Part shown: one piece after another, positions 1 through 9,925 of the stretch | How the letters are laid out: each line of letters begins with the position of its first letter | Numbering within the stretch: the first letter of the stretch is position 1 | DNA from: Chitinophagaceae bacterium | GTDB taxonomy: Bacteria; Bacteroidota; Bacteroidia; Chitinophagales; Chitinophagaceae | Assembly (NCBI GenBank): GCA_016720745.1 | Contig: JADKKA010000018.1 | Location: 1,178,001 to 1,242,000 of the forward strand | Length of the DNA stretch: 64,000 nt | Reading direction: 5' to 3' | Notes under the pieces: model-generated | The model's database searches: none | What the model was told of the DNA's origin: nothing | What the model saw: only the letters and a program-made list of their open reading frames with translations | Made by a program: the position numbers and the translations under genes

Positions 1-48
1 GGGGGGGGGGGGGGGGGGGGGCGGCCCCCCCCCCGCTTTTTTTTTTTT
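1..48. other. low-complexity G/C/T run, probable sequencing artefact
   Basis: Bases 1-21 are all G, then a C-rich run and twelve T precede normal sequence. Read on the minus strand this is unique sequence, then poly-A, then G-rich sequence, which is what adapter read-through looks like on two-colour Illumina instruments. I infer an assembly artefact at a contig end. Confidence 0.75.
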
Positions 49-49
49 G

Positions 50-285
50 TTCATCAGTTCTTATTTCGGCGAGAGGGGAGTGGCGAGTGGCTAGTGGGGT
101 TGGGGCGGTTGAAACTTCATCATTCTGATATCATTTGTTCGTCTGTTCTTATTTTGGCGAGAGGGGAGTGGCGAGTGGCTAGTGGGATTGCGGAGGTTGA
201 AACTTCATCAATCGGATATCATTTGTTCATCTGTTCTTATTTCGGCGAGTGGCAAATAGCTAGTGGCTAGTGGCGAGTGGGGAAT
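50..285. repeat. 88-bp tandem repeat, 2.7 copies, containing GNGAGTG-type heptads
   Basis: Three copies start at 50, 138 and 226, an exact 88-bp period, each opening with a TTC(A/G)TC(A/T)GTTCTTATTT-like segment. The third copy is cut short. Inside each copy, seven-base words such as GCGAGTG and GCTAGTG run in tandem (five in a row near 244-282). Bases 286-340 hold nothing recognisable. No gene is seen between 1 and 375. Confidence 0.8.
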
Positions 286-340
286 ACAAATAGTTGAGAA
301 ACGAGAAGTTAATAAGGAAATATTAATATGCGCAGGTACT

Positions 341-375
341 GAATACCTAATACCTAATACCCAATACCTATACTC
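341..375. repeat. heptad tandem array (AATACC family) against a stop codon
   Basis: Five seven-base units lie end to end: GAATACC, TAATACC twice, CAATACC and TATACTC. The last unit touches base 376, the final base of the stop codon of the minus-strand gene beside it. Confidence 0.75.
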
Positions 376-762
376 TTAACGGGAAACCTGGAACTTGCCA
401 GACTCAATGATCTTTCCGGATGGATCAATCACATGATAAATGTAGACACCCCTGTTGAAATCATTCAGGTCAATAGTAATTTTTGAAGGGGCATTGATGG
501 ACTCGTAGACTTTTCTTCCCAAAACACCGTTATATATATGGATGGTTAATCCGGAACGGTAATTCTTTTGCATATCAAGTGTAACATAACTTGTAGCAGG
601 GTTGGGGTACAACTTAATAATACGATCCTGCGCATCAGCAGATGGAGTTGTTCTGGATGTTTGGCCCTGTGACTGGATGGCAATCAACAGAATAAAGGAT
701 AGTATGGGTAGAATTCGTCTCAACGAAACAAATTTACTTTTATTATTCGAAAAGTAGGCCAA
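376..762 (-). CDS. small secreted protein consisting almost only of a T9SS type A sorting domain
   Basis: The 128-residue product has an N-terminal signal peptide: a basic LRR stretch, a hydrophobic core near residues 17-30, and a likely cut near SQGQ. The rest is essentially one C-terminal sorting domain, opening with KLYPNPATSYV near residue 50 and carrying the usual GVYIYHV and SGKFQV strands. Such domains direct cargo through the type IX secretion system to the cell surface or medium. Normally they sit behind a large passenger, which is missing here. It could be a decayed remnant of a larger cargo protein or a genuine mini-cargo. A heptad repeat array abuts its stop codon. Confidence 0.75.
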   Translation of the reverse strand: MAYFSNNKSKFVSLRRILPILSFILLIAIQSQGQTSRTTPSADAQDRIIKLYPNPATSYVTLDMQKNYRSGLTIHIYNGVLGRKVYESINAPSKITIDLNDFNRGVYIYHVIDPSGKIIESGKFQVSR

Positions 763-856
763 GTTTTTTATTCCTGCAACGTAAATCTACGATGCCGTAC
801 AAAAAACTATAAATCAATAATATACAAAGAGTTGTGGGCTTTGTTTTAACTCAATT

Positions 857-1327
857 TTAGTGAAGGCCTTCCAGGACCGCCCTGATCTGATTAAAATCCG
901 GCTGCTCTCCGGCATTCTCCAGTACTTCCGCATAACGGATGATTCCTTCCCCATCAATCACAAAAGCTGATCTTTTCGATACCCCTTTCATATTAAAACC
1001 AAACTCTTCATAGATAGAACCGTATGCACGGGAAGCTTCTTTATTGAAATCACTCAGCAGGGTAAAATTCAGTTGCTGATCTTCTTTAAAGCGGGCAAGC
1101 GTTTGCAATGAATCAACAGAGATACCAAAAACTTTTGCTTCAACATTATTGTACCAATCGAGACTGTCTCTTACCGAACAAAGTTCAGCGGTACACACAC
1201 TGGTAAACGCCAGCGGGAAGAAAAGCAAAACTACAGGTTGACCTTTCAGCTCAGATAAGGTTACTTTTTCTTTATCACTGCTGAACAGTGTAAAATCAGG
1301 GGCGGGGGTTCCGGTTTGAAGAGACAT
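857..1327 (-). CDS. peroxiredoxin (AhpC/TSA, PrxQ/BCP-like)
   Basis: This 156-residue thioredoxin-fold protein should reduce hydrogen peroxide and organic hydroperoxides in the cytoplasm. The active-site segment PLAFTSVCTAELC places the peroxidatic cysteine at C45 inside the family P-x3-T-x2-C pattern. A second cysteine at C50, five residues on, is the spacing seen in atypical two-cysteine PrxQ/BCP enzymes. The length fits the family and there is no signal peptide. It lies on the minus strand with 95 bp to the upstream PorP-like gene, so it may have its own promoter. Whether it is better called AhpE-like or BCP-like cannot be settled by eye. Confidence 0.88.
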   Translation of the reverse strand: MSLQTGTPAPDFTLFSSDKEKVTLSELKGQPVVLLFFPLAFTSVCTAELCSVRDSLDWYNNVEAKVFGISVDSLQTLARFKEDQQLNFTLLSDFNKEASRAYGSIYEEFGFNMKGVSKRSAFVIDGEGIIRYAEVLENAGEQPDFNQIRAVLEGLH

Positions 1328-1422
1328 GATTGTTGTTTTATTAATAAGTCAAGATAACGAAGAACCGGATAAAAGGTTCAACATCGCATCATTTATTAAT
1401 CTACCGGATGCTGTCAATTGAA

Positions 1423-2427
1423 TTAAAAACGAGGACAGAGCAGGTAGTCCTGCTTATCTTTTCGGAATCCGAAATAGGAGAGGGATATTTCAAAACCACC
1501 CCGCCCATAGGAAGAAGGCTTGAGCGTGGAGATATTGGCATCATAACTAAAGGCCACAGAGAAAGGGGCATAATCCAGTTTTACAACCGGAATCAGTGCA
1601 TCATTCCAGCGCAGGAAGGTACCGGCATGGATCACATATTTTGGATGATCGGGATCATCACCCAGTTTTAATCCGTACATCCCACCGGCTATTGTTTCAC
1701 TGAAATTTCCCTGGCGGCTATGATCTGCCTGCAGCGTGATATAGGCATAATCAGTAACTCCAAAACGCATACCACCGGAGAATACCCACTTGGGTTCTAT
1801 TTCAATTCCGGCATTCCTGAAAAAAGCATTTTTGGGCCGGGTGAAATGATGATAAGCCGCACCAATAAAAAAATTATTGTTCTCATCCTTACCCAGCGTG
1901 GAGTTATAACTCATTCCTGCACTCCCATCAATATAACTGTATTGGGAACCGGCAAAATTTTCACCAATCCCGCCGCCATTGTATTGGGTATTGGTTGTGA
2001 CCTTTGACAGATCAAAACGACGTTGTACCCAGCCACCCGTAAAGCCCAGGGAGAGATACCTGTTTTTTTCAGTACTGAGTGATTTATGATAATTGATCGC
2101 AGGTAATACATGGGTAGTGGTTAAACCCACCGTACCAGCACGGTCCTGTAAAAGCTGTAAGCCCAGGGTAACAAAATCGCTCATATTACCTACCGGCATT
2201 TTTACCTCTGCATTCACGGAAGTGGTCCGGTAAGCCTTTGTTACATTATTCCATTGGTCACGGTAAACTGCCTGCACCCGTATATCACCGGTAAATATGC
2301 CCGCCAGGGAAGGGTTTCTCCAGAGCGGTGCTTCAAAAAACTGGGAGAAATGCACATCCTGCCCGGAAACACTCAGACATGTCGCCAGGAAAAACAGAAT
2401 CGGGGATATCACTTTGGTCAGCCGCAT
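1423..2427 (-). CDS. PorP/SprF family type IX secretion system membrane protein
   Basis: The 334-residue protein begins with a signal peptide ending near VSGQ. The hallmark PorP/SprF opening follows, with HFSQFFEAPLWRNPSLAG and YRDQWNN. The rest has alternating beta-strand character, and the predicted role is an outer-membrane barrel. In gliding Bacteroidota, SprF is needed to place the giant adhesin SprB on the surface, and sprF-like genes typically follow their adhesin partner. Here the gene starts four bases after the stop of the 1487-residue PKD adhesin on the same strand. I infer that the two form an operon and that this protein anchors or exports that adhesin. Confidence 0.88.
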   Translation of the reverse strand: MRLTKVISPILFFLATCLSVSGQDVHFSQFFEAPLWRNPSLAGIFTGDIRVQAVYRDQWNNVTKAYRTTSVNAEVKMPVGNMSDFVTLGLQLLQDRAGTVGLTTTHVLPAINYHKSLSTEKNRYLSLGFTGGWVQRRFDLSKVTTNTQYNGGGIGENFAGSQYSYIDGSAGMSYNSTLGKDENNNFFIGAAYHHFTRPKNAFFRNAGIEIEPKWVFSGGMRFGVTDYAYITLQADHSRQGNFSETIAGGMYGLKLGDDPDHPKYVIHAGTFLRWNDALIPVVKLDYAPFSVAFSYDANISTLKPSSYGRGGFEISLSYFGFRKDKQDYLLCPRF

Positions 2428-2431
2428 CAGT

Positions 2432-5400
2432 CTACAGGATTAAGGCAATATTGCCGTTTAGTTTTATCAGTTCACCATTTTCACAAAACACTTCTGCCTG
2501 GTAGATATAAACATCTGCAATCGGTCTTCCCCCTTTGAAGCTGCCATTCCATCCGGCATTGGGATCATTGACCGGCACATCTCTTTTTTCAAAGACTACT
2601 TCACCCCAGCGGTTGAATACCCGCAGTGTTTTAATTCTTTCGAGTCCTCTTCCTCTGGGATAGAATACATCATTACTGCCATCTCCGTTTGGCGAAAAAG
2701 TATTGGGAATAAATAAATTTGAATTCTTACAGATCACGATCACCTGAATCGATTGTGTATTCACACAACCATTACTGTCTGTAAACCTCACATTGTAATT
2801 GGTACTTATTTTAGGACCAGCATCGGGGGTCGGACAATCAATACAACTCAATCCGGTGGAAGGTGTCCAGCTCCAGTTCACTGTATTGGGTGAATAAGTA
2901 GCCGGAATAGTTTGCGGGAATCCGTTTTGTACGACCAGCTGAGCAGGCATCACAATCACCGGCAACGGATTGACCAGCAGACTTTGGTAAGTGGTATCTC
3001 GGCAGCCCGTGCTGTTAATGGCAATAGCCATGGTGGTGAAACTGCCTGCTGTATTATAAGTTTGTGTAGGCGGGTTTTGTAAAGTGGAACTGTTCCCGTT
3101 CGCAAATGTCCAGATCCAGTTCACTGTTGAAGTGTCTGGTTGTATAAAAATCCCCCGGTGGGTGAGCGAATTATAAATACATAGGACAGAATCTCCCTGA
3201 ATATCAATCAATGGTCTTTGTACAACGGCAATCAAATCAGGTACCGTAAAGGTATTGCTGCATCCGGACTGTGTGTTCACCTGCAGACTGACAGTATACA
3301 AGCCCGGACTTGCATAAAAATAGGATGGGTTTTGCTGGACTGAAACCCCACCGTCTCCAAAAGTCCAGTTATAACCAATGATCGGATCATTGGCGGTAGT
3401 GGAATCTGTAAAATTGACCAGTCCGCGGTCACAGAACAAACTATCATCCCAGCCAAAATCTGCCAGGGCCCCAATGGCATAAATGGTATCAATTCCGGCC
3501 AATGGTATAATACAACCTGCCGGATCTTCCAGAATCAGCTTGGGTATAAAATCACCATAGGAAATATAAGTATGATTGACTACCGGTGTCGTGGTGGTTT
3601 GGGTTGTACCATCCCCGAAATCCCAGAAATAGGAGGCCATGGGACCAGGTGTGAAATTATTAAATGAAACAGGTAAAGGAGTACAGCCACCCAATGGAAG
3701 ATAATTTACAAAAGAGCCAACCGTGTCATATAAATAAACATTGTGTGAGACCGAGTCGAGGCATCCGCCGGGACTGGTTACAATCAGTTTCACCGGATAA
3801 ATTCCGGTAGTGATGTAATAGTGAGTGGGGCTGTTACTAGTGGTCCCCCCTTCACCGGGTCCAAAATCCCAGATGGAACTGTTGTAATAAGTGGAATTGT
3901 TGGTGAAACGCACTTCAAAGGGAGTGCAACTGCTGACAGAATCACTTAATGTAAAGGCGGCTACCGGCCTTGCTACCTGTATATAATCTGTTTTTGTGAT
4001 AGAATCAGCACAGCCGTTCCCATCAATGATTCTCAGTTTTACAGTATATAAACCTGTTAACGCGTATGAATGGGTAGGAGAATTTAATCCAGAACTATTG
4101 CCATCCCCAAAATCCCAGAAACTGGAATAACCAGCCGGGGTGCTTGTATTGAAAAAAGTGACATTGGCATTCGGGCAGGTTTGAACTTCAGATGCTATAA
4201 AATTGGGTACAGGATCGGTTACTACCACCATACCCAGGATGGTTAAACTGTCACGGCAACCGGCAGCATCAGTAACAATCATTTTTACATCAAAAATGCC
4301 GGTACTGCTATAAGTATGTTGAAAAGGCGGGCCGGTAAAAGTTTGAGATTGGCCATCTCCGAAATCAAAGAACCAGCCCTGAATAGGATTAACACCATCA
4401 TCTGTTGACAAATTGGGAAAACTGACTGTTGAATTGATACAGCCCGCTAAGTTCACGCTTGAAAAGGCCGCAGTGGGGCCATTGATCCGGATAAAATTCG
4501 TTTTTGTGTTGGTATTGGTGCAGCCATTCAGGTCTGTGATAGTTAGTGTGACCGTAAAAGTGCCTGATTGCGTATAGGAATTTACAGCAACCGGAACCGA
4601 AGTATTTTGCACATTTCCATCTCCGAAATCCCAGAAATAATTGATAATATTCGCTGTATTGATATTGGTAGCTGTAAATTGAATGGCTGCTGTTTTACAG
4701 GCCAGTACAGTATTACTGATAAAATCAGGATGTTCATCGATTGCATTTACTGTTCGAAAAGTAGTGTCCGCACATCCTCCGTTTGTTACAATCAGTCTTA
4801 CCGGATAAGTCCCAAGTGCCGGATAAGTATGCACCGGACTTTGAATCGCTGAACCAGTTGCATCGCCGAAATCCCAGTTCCAGGTAAGTGGGGCAATAGA
4901 TTGGTCATTGAATGTAAATCGGAGACGGTTTAAACAGTCTGGCGTAATCGTAAACCGGGCGATGGGCGGCAACACATAAATATAATTCAGGCGGTCCAGT
5001 GTATCCGGGCAGCCGTTATTGGTGGCAATCAGCCGCACACTAAAGTACCCGGTATCCATATAAGAATAAATCGGATTCCTGGCTGTAGAACTGCCCCCAT
5101 CTCCGAATTCCCAGAGCCATTCATCAGCAGGTACTGAAAGATCCGTAAACTGTACAGGCTCTGTAGCACATACCGGGATGGGTGAAGCAGAAAAATCGGC
5201 AATAGGTTTTGAGCCTACCCGTACTGCATTCACAATCGTGGTATCATCGGTACATCCGGTACTGGTAGTGATGGTCAGCGTTACATCATATGTGCCCTGC
5301 GTCAAATAAGTATGAGTAGGGTTGGGTAAAGTGGAAGTGCCTCCGTCACCAAAATCCCAGTTGTAAGAAGTAACCGCATCAAGAGATGTGATTACGGGAT

Positions 5401-6895
5401 TCAGGGTAATGGTATAAGGAATGCATCCCCGGGCGGGTAATTGAGGAATGGAGATGCTGGACCTGCGGATAATAACATAAGCGACCTGGGTAACAGAATC
5501 GCTGCACCCAAAATTGTTGGTCACTCTCAGTTTTACATCAAAACTGCCATAAGCGGTATAGGTATGAGATGGGTTTTGAAGATTGGAGGTATTGCCATCC
5601 CCAAAATCCCAAAACCAACTGGTGGCACCACCAGTGGAGAGATCCTGAAAATTAACGGTCAGCGGTGGTTCACATTTGGTCCTGACCGGAGCAGAAAAAG
5701 CGGCAACCGGATTGGGATTCACCTGGATATCTGTATAAGTTGAATCGGTACAGCTGGAATAGGTATTATACAACCATACCCGGTAAGTACCGGCCGTGCT
5801 GTACACATGGGTACTGTTGGTGGTAACTGCTGTACCACCGTCGCCAAAACGCCATAATGTGCTAACAGGGGCCGGACTGGATGTATTTGTAAAGCTGGCC
5901 GTTTCATTCACACAAACCTGCGCAGGAGCCGTAAAACTGGTAGTAAATCCTCCGATCACAATTGGGTTACTCAAAGCCGTATCATTACAACCGGCCGTAC
6001 TGTAAGTAATCAGTTTTGCGATATAGGTACCCGGCGCCGTATAAGTATGAACCGGACTTAGAACAGTAGAAAAATTGCCATCCCCAAAATCCCATAAATA
6101 ACTCAGGGTGGGCGGGCCATTGGACCCATTAGTAAAACTGATATCTGCAGGTGCATTACAAACAGTAGCCAGTGTATGAGTAAATGCAGATACCACACCG
6201 GCTGTTACCGTTATATAATTGGGTTTACTCAGCACTTTGGTACATCCCTTGTCGTTGGTCACCCTTAAGGTAACGGAGTAAATGCCGGCCGCAGGAAATG
6301 TGATAAATGGATTTTGTAATGTAGAAGTGTTGCCATTCCCAAAATCCCAAAGCCAGGCAACATTAGTGTTTCCATTGCCCGGGCTGGAAAGATCCTGAAA
6401 CTGTACCCGGAGGGGAAAACAACCACTGGTAATCGTGGCACTGAAATCTACCGTAGGATTTTCGTAAACAGTAATGTATTGGGTGCGGGTGATGGTATTG
6501 GAGCCGGCCCCATTGGTGGCGGTGAGTGAAACGGTATAAGTCCCGGGTGTAAAATAAGTGGCTGTGGGGTTCTGCAGGGTCGATGTATTGCTGTTTCCAA
6601 AGTTCCATAGCCAGGAAACCGGGCTTCCGGTCGATAAATCCTGGAAACTGATAATCATGGGAGAACAACCTGAAACCGGGGAGCCGCTGAAATTTGCTAT
6701 AGGAGCCTGCCCAAAAGCACTGCCCAGGCTTAAGATAAAAGCCTGTAATACAATTAGTTTTGAAAGGATATTGCGGTTGTCTGGTTTCAAAAAGGCGAAT
6801 TTTTGTTTTTTGAACAGTATACCGTTGCAAAAACTATTCCCAAATGACTGATTACAAATTGATAATGAACAAGTTTTTTGTTCAGTAGGAACCAA
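2432..6895 (-). CDS. giant PKD-repeat surface adhesin with T9SS type B (gliding-associated) C-terminal domain
   Basis: This 1487-residue secreted protein has a hydrophobic export segment near residues 45-63, ending AFGQ. Next come about fifteen PKD-type modules, each marked by a W-x-F-G-D-G core (for example YLWDFGDGN, WFWDFGDGNTS, YFWDFGDGTTQ). The last roughly 90 residues form a type B sorting domain, opening NTFSPNGDGSNDVFYP with RVFNRWGEVVFE inside. PKD chains of this type act as extracellular spacers or adhesins. The assigned ATG gives an unusually long 45-residue N-terminus before the hydrophobic core. No other ATG lies in that stretch, so a non-ATG start nearer the signal is possible. 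A PorP/SprF gene follows four bases downstream. Confidence 0.9.
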   Translation of the reverse strand: MVPTEQKTCSLSICNQSFGNSFCNGILFKKQKFAFLKPDNRNILSKLIVLQAFILSLGSAFGQAPIANFSGSPVSGCSPMIISFQDLSTGSPVSWLWNFGNSNTSTLQNPTATYFTPGTYTVSLTATNGAGSNTITRTQYITVYENPTVDFSATITSGCFPLRVQFQDLSSPGNGNTNVAWLWDFGNGNTSTLQNPFITFPAAGIYSVTLRVTNDKGCTKVLSKPNYITVTAGVVSAFTHTLATVCNAPADISFTNGSNGPPTLSYLWDFGDGNFSTVLSPVHTYTAPGTYIAKLITYSTAGCNDTALSNPIVIGGFTTSFTAPAQVCVNETASFTNTSSPAPVSTLWRFGDGGTAVTTNSTHVYSTAGTYRVWLYNTYSSCTDSTYTDIQVNPNPVAAFSAPVRTKCEPPLTVNFQDLSTGGATSWFWDFGDGNTSNLQNPSHTYTAYGSFDVKLRVTNNFGCSDSVTQVAYVIIRRSSISIPQLPARGCIPYTITLNPVITSLDAVTSYNWDFGDGGTSTLPNPTHTYLTQGTYDVTLTITTSTGCTDDTTIVNAVRVGSKPIADFSASPIPVCATEPVQFTDLSVPADEWLWEFGDGGSSTARNPIYSYMDTGYFSVRLIATNNGCPDTLDRLNYIYVLPPIARFTITPDCLNRLRFTFNDQSIAPLTWNWDFGDATGSAIQSPVHTYPALGTYPVRLIVTNGGCADTTFRTVNAIDEHPDFISNTVLACKTAAIQFTATNINTANIINYFWDFGDGNVQNTSVPVAVNSYTQSGTFTVTLTITDLNGCTNTNTKTNFIRINGPTAAFSSVNLAGCINSTVSFPNLSTDDGVNPIQGWFFDFGDGQSQTFTGPPFQHTYSSTGIFDVKMIVTDAAGCRDSLTILGMVVVTDPVPNFIASEVQTCPNANVTFFNTSTPAGYSSFWDFGDGNSSGLNSPTHSYALTGLYTVKLRIIDGNGCADSITKTDYIQVARPVAAFTLSDSVSSCTPFEVRFTNNSTYYNSSIWDFGPGEGGTTSNSPTHYYITTGIYPVKLIVTSPGGCLDSVSHNVYLYDTVGSFVNYLPLGGCTPLPVSFNNFTPGPMASYFWDFGDGTTQTTTTPVVNHTYISYGDFIPKLILEDPAGCIIPLAGIDTIYAIGALADFGWDDSLFCDRGLVNFTDSTTANDPIIGYNWTFGDGGVSVQQNPSYFYASPGLYTVSLQVNTQSGCSNTFTVPDLIAVVQRPLIDIQGDSVLCIYNSLTHRGIFIQPDTSTVNWIWTFANGNSSTLQNPPTQTYNTAGSFTTMAIAINSTGCRDTTYQSLLVNPLPVIVMPAQLVVQNGFPQTIPATYSPNTVNWSWTPSTGLSCIDCPTPDAGPKISTNYNVRFTDSNGCVNTQSIQVIVICKNSNLFIPNTFSPNGDGSNDVFYPRGRGLERIKTLRVFNRWGEVVFEKRDVPVNDPNAGWNGSFKGGRPIADVYIYQAEVFCENGELIKLNGNIALIL

Positions 6896-6990
6896 CGGCT
6901 ACAATGTAACCTGTGACTTTGCGGACGGTAATTTGTTTAAGAGGCAAGGGGCCGGATCAGGGACAAAGATAGAACGAATTTTGGGGATGA

Positions 6991-7407
6991 CTATTGTTTG
7001 TCTAAGCGCATGGTTTTCGTCTCAGTACCACTATTTTGGGTGGCTTCCACATAGGTCCAGCTGTTGCGGGTAATATTCCAGGTTCCGTTGATCAGATTGA
7101 GCGGGTAGACGGCACCGTTGAAATTGGCCCAGGTGGTCATATCAGCAGAATTACCCCCCCAGTTCCCGGTCATTTCAAGTGTTCCGTTCTTTACCGCATC
7201 AACCTTCTTTGGGTTATCATAATACTTGAAATGGTAACCACTGAAATCTGCTGTAATAGTAGTGCCGTTATAGATGAATTTGGTGACGATCCACTGACCG
7301 TCAGTCATGGCCTTGGTGACCAGGTCTTCCTGTATATTATCAATGGTTTTTTTACATTGGGTAAAACCAAGGGAAATAATGAGCAGTAAGAAGTAAATTT
7401 TTTTCAT
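6991..7407 (-). CDS. predicted lipoprotein of unknown function
   Basis: The 138-residue product opens with a lipoprotein signal: MKK, a hydrophobic core, then LGFTQC, with C19 as the likely lipidated residue. The mature part is short and beta-rich, with WIVTKFIYNG and LINGTWNITRN segments that resemble small lipocalin-like lipoproteins of Bacteroidota, but I cannot assign a family. It is transcribed away from the next gene at 7549, and 141 bp separate them, so a divergent control region lies between. No catalytic motif is visible. Confidence 0.7.
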   Translation of the reverse strand: MKKIYFLLLIISLGFTQCKKTIDNIQEDLVTKAMTDGQWIVTKFIYNGTTITADFSGYHFKYYDNPKKVDAVKNGTLEMTGNWGGNSADMTTWANFNGAVYPLNLINGTWNITRNSWTYVEATQNSGTETKTMRLDKQ

Positions 7408-7548
7408 TCCGGATTATTCGACTCACAATGTAAGCATAATCGGGGAGGCTTGCAACTGTACCGGATATCTGCCGCCTGCCAATTTTAACAGCCGGTTTTT
7501 TGCTGTTTATAATCAAGGGTTTAATTTCAATGACCATAATTAATAGCC

Positions 7549-9921
7549 TTGAAACAAATTCTAGTTTTTTCTCTCGCGATCTCCTGCTTTTTATATACAA
7601 CTGCCCAGCAGCCCTGGGATCAGCTCGATCAATGGGGACGAAGGCAGCCCATTCAGAAAGTACACCTGCATTTTGATAAGGAAAATTATATCGCCGGCGA
7701 AACAGCATGGTTCAAAGCCTACTTGGTTTCTGACTATATGCCGGACACCATTAGCACCACATTATATGTTGAATTAATGGGCAGCGATACGGCCATTCTT
7801 TGCCGGAAAGTACTACCCGTATTATTAGGCTCCACCTCGGGCCAGCTGGAAATTCCGGATAGCCTGATCAGTGGCACTTATACCGTAAGGGCCTATACCC
7901 GTACCATGAAAGATCTTTCACCGGACTTCCCTTTCCGAAAAGGGGTATATGTATTTGGAAAAAAAGAAACAAGGATTGTTACTCCACCGCGGAAGACCAT
8001 TTATTATTTTTTTCCTGAAGGCGGTAACCTGGTGGCCGGGTTCAGTAATAATGTTGCTTTTAAGGCGGTTTTTGAAAACGGATTCCCGGCACCTGTCAAT
8101 GCCGTGATCAGGAATAGTAAAGGAGAATCAGTGGCTACCCTCAGTGATTACCATGACGGGATGGGCATGTTTGAACTGAATCCGCAACCGGGAGAAAAAT
8201 ATTATGCAGCAGCAGGGGATGAAAAATACTACCTGCCCGACCCGGTTGAAAAAGGAGTTACCGTCAACATGATTCAGCATGAGAAAGGTTTTTTCTATGA
8301 ACTGCAGCAACCACCAAATGACCTGGTATATAATGTTGCGTATCTCGTTGGACAAATGCAGCACCGGGTTGTCTTTAGTCAGGAACTGAAACCCGGTAGC
8401 AGTTCCCTGCAGGGCATCGTGAATACAAAACAACTGCGTTCGGGGATTATCCAGGTTACTTTTTTCAACAAAAACGGCATACCACTGGCAGAAAGATTAT
8501 GGTTCAATAACAACCATGAATACATACAGCAGGCTGATATTCTCACTGATACCGTGAACCTGAAAGCCCGTGGAAGAAACCGTTTCAGGATTGCGCTCCC
8601 CGATACAGTCGAAGGGAATATTTCCGTATCGGTGGTGGATGCAGATTTTGAAAGCTCCGTTCACCGGGCAGAGAATATCATCAGCAACCTGTTACTGACT
8701 GCTGATTTAAAAGGATATGTTCATCAACCCTATTATTATTTTTCTGCGGATAACGATTCGGTCCGAACGGCTACTGATCTGCTGATGATGACAAACGGAT
8801 GGCGGAGATTCAACTGGAAAGAAATCAGCCGGCTCAAAGATCTGAAAACCTTTAATCCTGCTTATATCACCCTGGAAGGCAGGGCCACCCTGCGGGGCAC
8901 CAATCGTCCCTTTGATAATAAATCCCTGCTGCTGATGATTAATAATGTAAAGGGAGAAAAAAAGAGGGCCAGTCATTTTTTGCAAACCGACCGGGATGGA
9001 AATTTCCTGATTGACTCGCTCCTGTTTTTTGACCGGAGTGTGCTTTTGTTCAGTGATGTGCGGGGTAAGAAAAGTCTTTTTATTGATGTAAAATTAAAAG
9101 GGGACTCTTTGCACCGAGCTTTTGTGTTTAGCAATTTTGCAAAGACCCCCGCGAATCCATTTACCGGTGCCGGCTCAAAATGGCAGATGGATTACGAATC
9201 CATATTGAAAGAAAACGGAGTGATGCTGGAAGGCATTACGCTGAAAGTGCAGAAGAAATCTCCCATGGAACTGATAGATGAAAAATATACCTCCGGCCTT
9301 TTCAATGGCGATGCTTCCAAAGCAATTGATCTGGTGAATACGGATGAAGCATTAAGCTATGCGAATATTTTTGACTACCTGCAGTTCCGGGTGAATGGCT
9401 TACAGGTTTCAAGTGACGGGATCGATTACAGTGTGGTTTACCGGCAAATGGCTTCCGCCAGTTCCATGGGCGTGATCCCAATGACCTTGTTCCTGGATGA
9501 AGTGGAAACCGAAGCCTCCGTAATTGCTACCATCCCGGCCAGCCAGGTAGCACTTGTAAAAATGTATAGCACATTCGCCGGTGCCTGGGGAAATGCACCC
9601 GGCGGTGTACTCGCCATTTATACAAAAAAGGCAGATGATTATGGCAAGTCCGGCAGTTATAATAATGTACTGCTCTACAATGGCTATTCCATTGTCAGGG
9701 AGTTTTTTGCCCCGGATTATAAAAAACCGGTGACCAACGACAAACCGGATAACAGGATCACCCTCGACTGGCGGCCCACCATCTTTATCAATAGTATCAA
9801 TCCAAGGATACCGGTGAGTTTCTATAATAATGACCGCACCAAAAAATACAAAATCATTGTAGAAGGTATGACCAGCTCAGGGAAAATGATCTGGTTGGAA
9901 AAAATCGTTAACGGTAAATAA
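7549..9921 (+). CDS. large secreted protein with MG2-like N-terminus and TonB-plug-like C-terminal region
   Basis: The 790-residue protein has a signal peptide (core FSLAISCFLYTTAQ). Residues 35-135 carry the KVHLHFDKENYIAGETAWFKAYL pattern shared with macroglobulin MG2 domains. Residues about 600-710 resemble a TonB-receptor plug: FDYLQFRVNGLQV, then LFLDEVET and an AWGNAPGGVLAIYTKK stretch, yet no beta-barrel follows. Such proteins are widespread and uncharacterised in Bacteroidota, and an envelope-surface role is inference. The reading frame opens with TTG at 7549, right where the signal peptide begins, and no ATG fits better. A hairpin after the stop separates it from the convergent gene. 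Confidence 0.75.
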   Translation: MKQILVFSLAISCFLYTTAQQPWDQLDQWGRRQPIQKVHLHFDKENYIAGETAWFKAYLVSDYMPDTISTTLYVELMGSDTAILCRKVLPVLLGSTSGQLEIPDSLISGTYTVRAYTRTMKDLSPDFPFRKGVYVFGKKETRIVTPPRKTIYYFFPEGGNLVAGFSNNVAFKAVFENGFPAPVNAVIRNSKGESVATLSDYHDGMGMFELNPQPGEKYYAAAGDEKYYLPDPVEKGVTVNMIQHEKGFFYELQQPPNDLVYNVAYLVGQMQHRVVFSQELKPGSSSLQGIVNTKQLRSGIIQVTFFNKNGIPLAERLWFNNNHEYIQQADILTDTVNLKARGRNRFRIALPDTVEGNISVSVVDADFESSVHRAENIISNLLLTADLKGYVHQPYYYFSADNDSVRTATDLLMMTNGWRRFNWKEISRLKDLKTFNPAYITLEGRATLRGTNRPFDNKSLLLMINNVKGEKKRASHFLQTDRDGNFLIDSLLFFDRSVLLFSDVRGKKSLFIDVKLKGDSLHRAFVFSNFAKTPANPFTGAGSKWQMDYESILKENGVMLEGITLKVQKKSPMELIDEKYTSGLFNGDASKAIDLVNTDEALSYANIFDYLQFRVNGLQVSSDGIDYSVVYRQMASASSMGVIPMTLFLDEVETEASVIATIPASQVALVKMYSTFAGAWGNAPGGVLAIYTKKADDYGKSGSYNNVLLYNGYSIVREFFAPDYKKPVTNDKPDNRITLDWRPTIFINSINPRIPVSFYNNDRTKKYKIIVEGMTSSGKMIWLEKIVNGK

Positions 9922-9925
9922 AAGT

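Noticed and set aside
6363..6830. Second minus-strand frame inside the PKD adhesin gene
   Set aside because: It lies fully within the 1487-residue gene in another frame and has no domain; the many PKD repeats keep alternative frames open.
7352..7708. Minus-strand 118-residue frame across the divergent region
   Set aside because: It overlaps both the lipoprotein gene and the signal peptide of the 790-residue gene and shows no recognisable feature.
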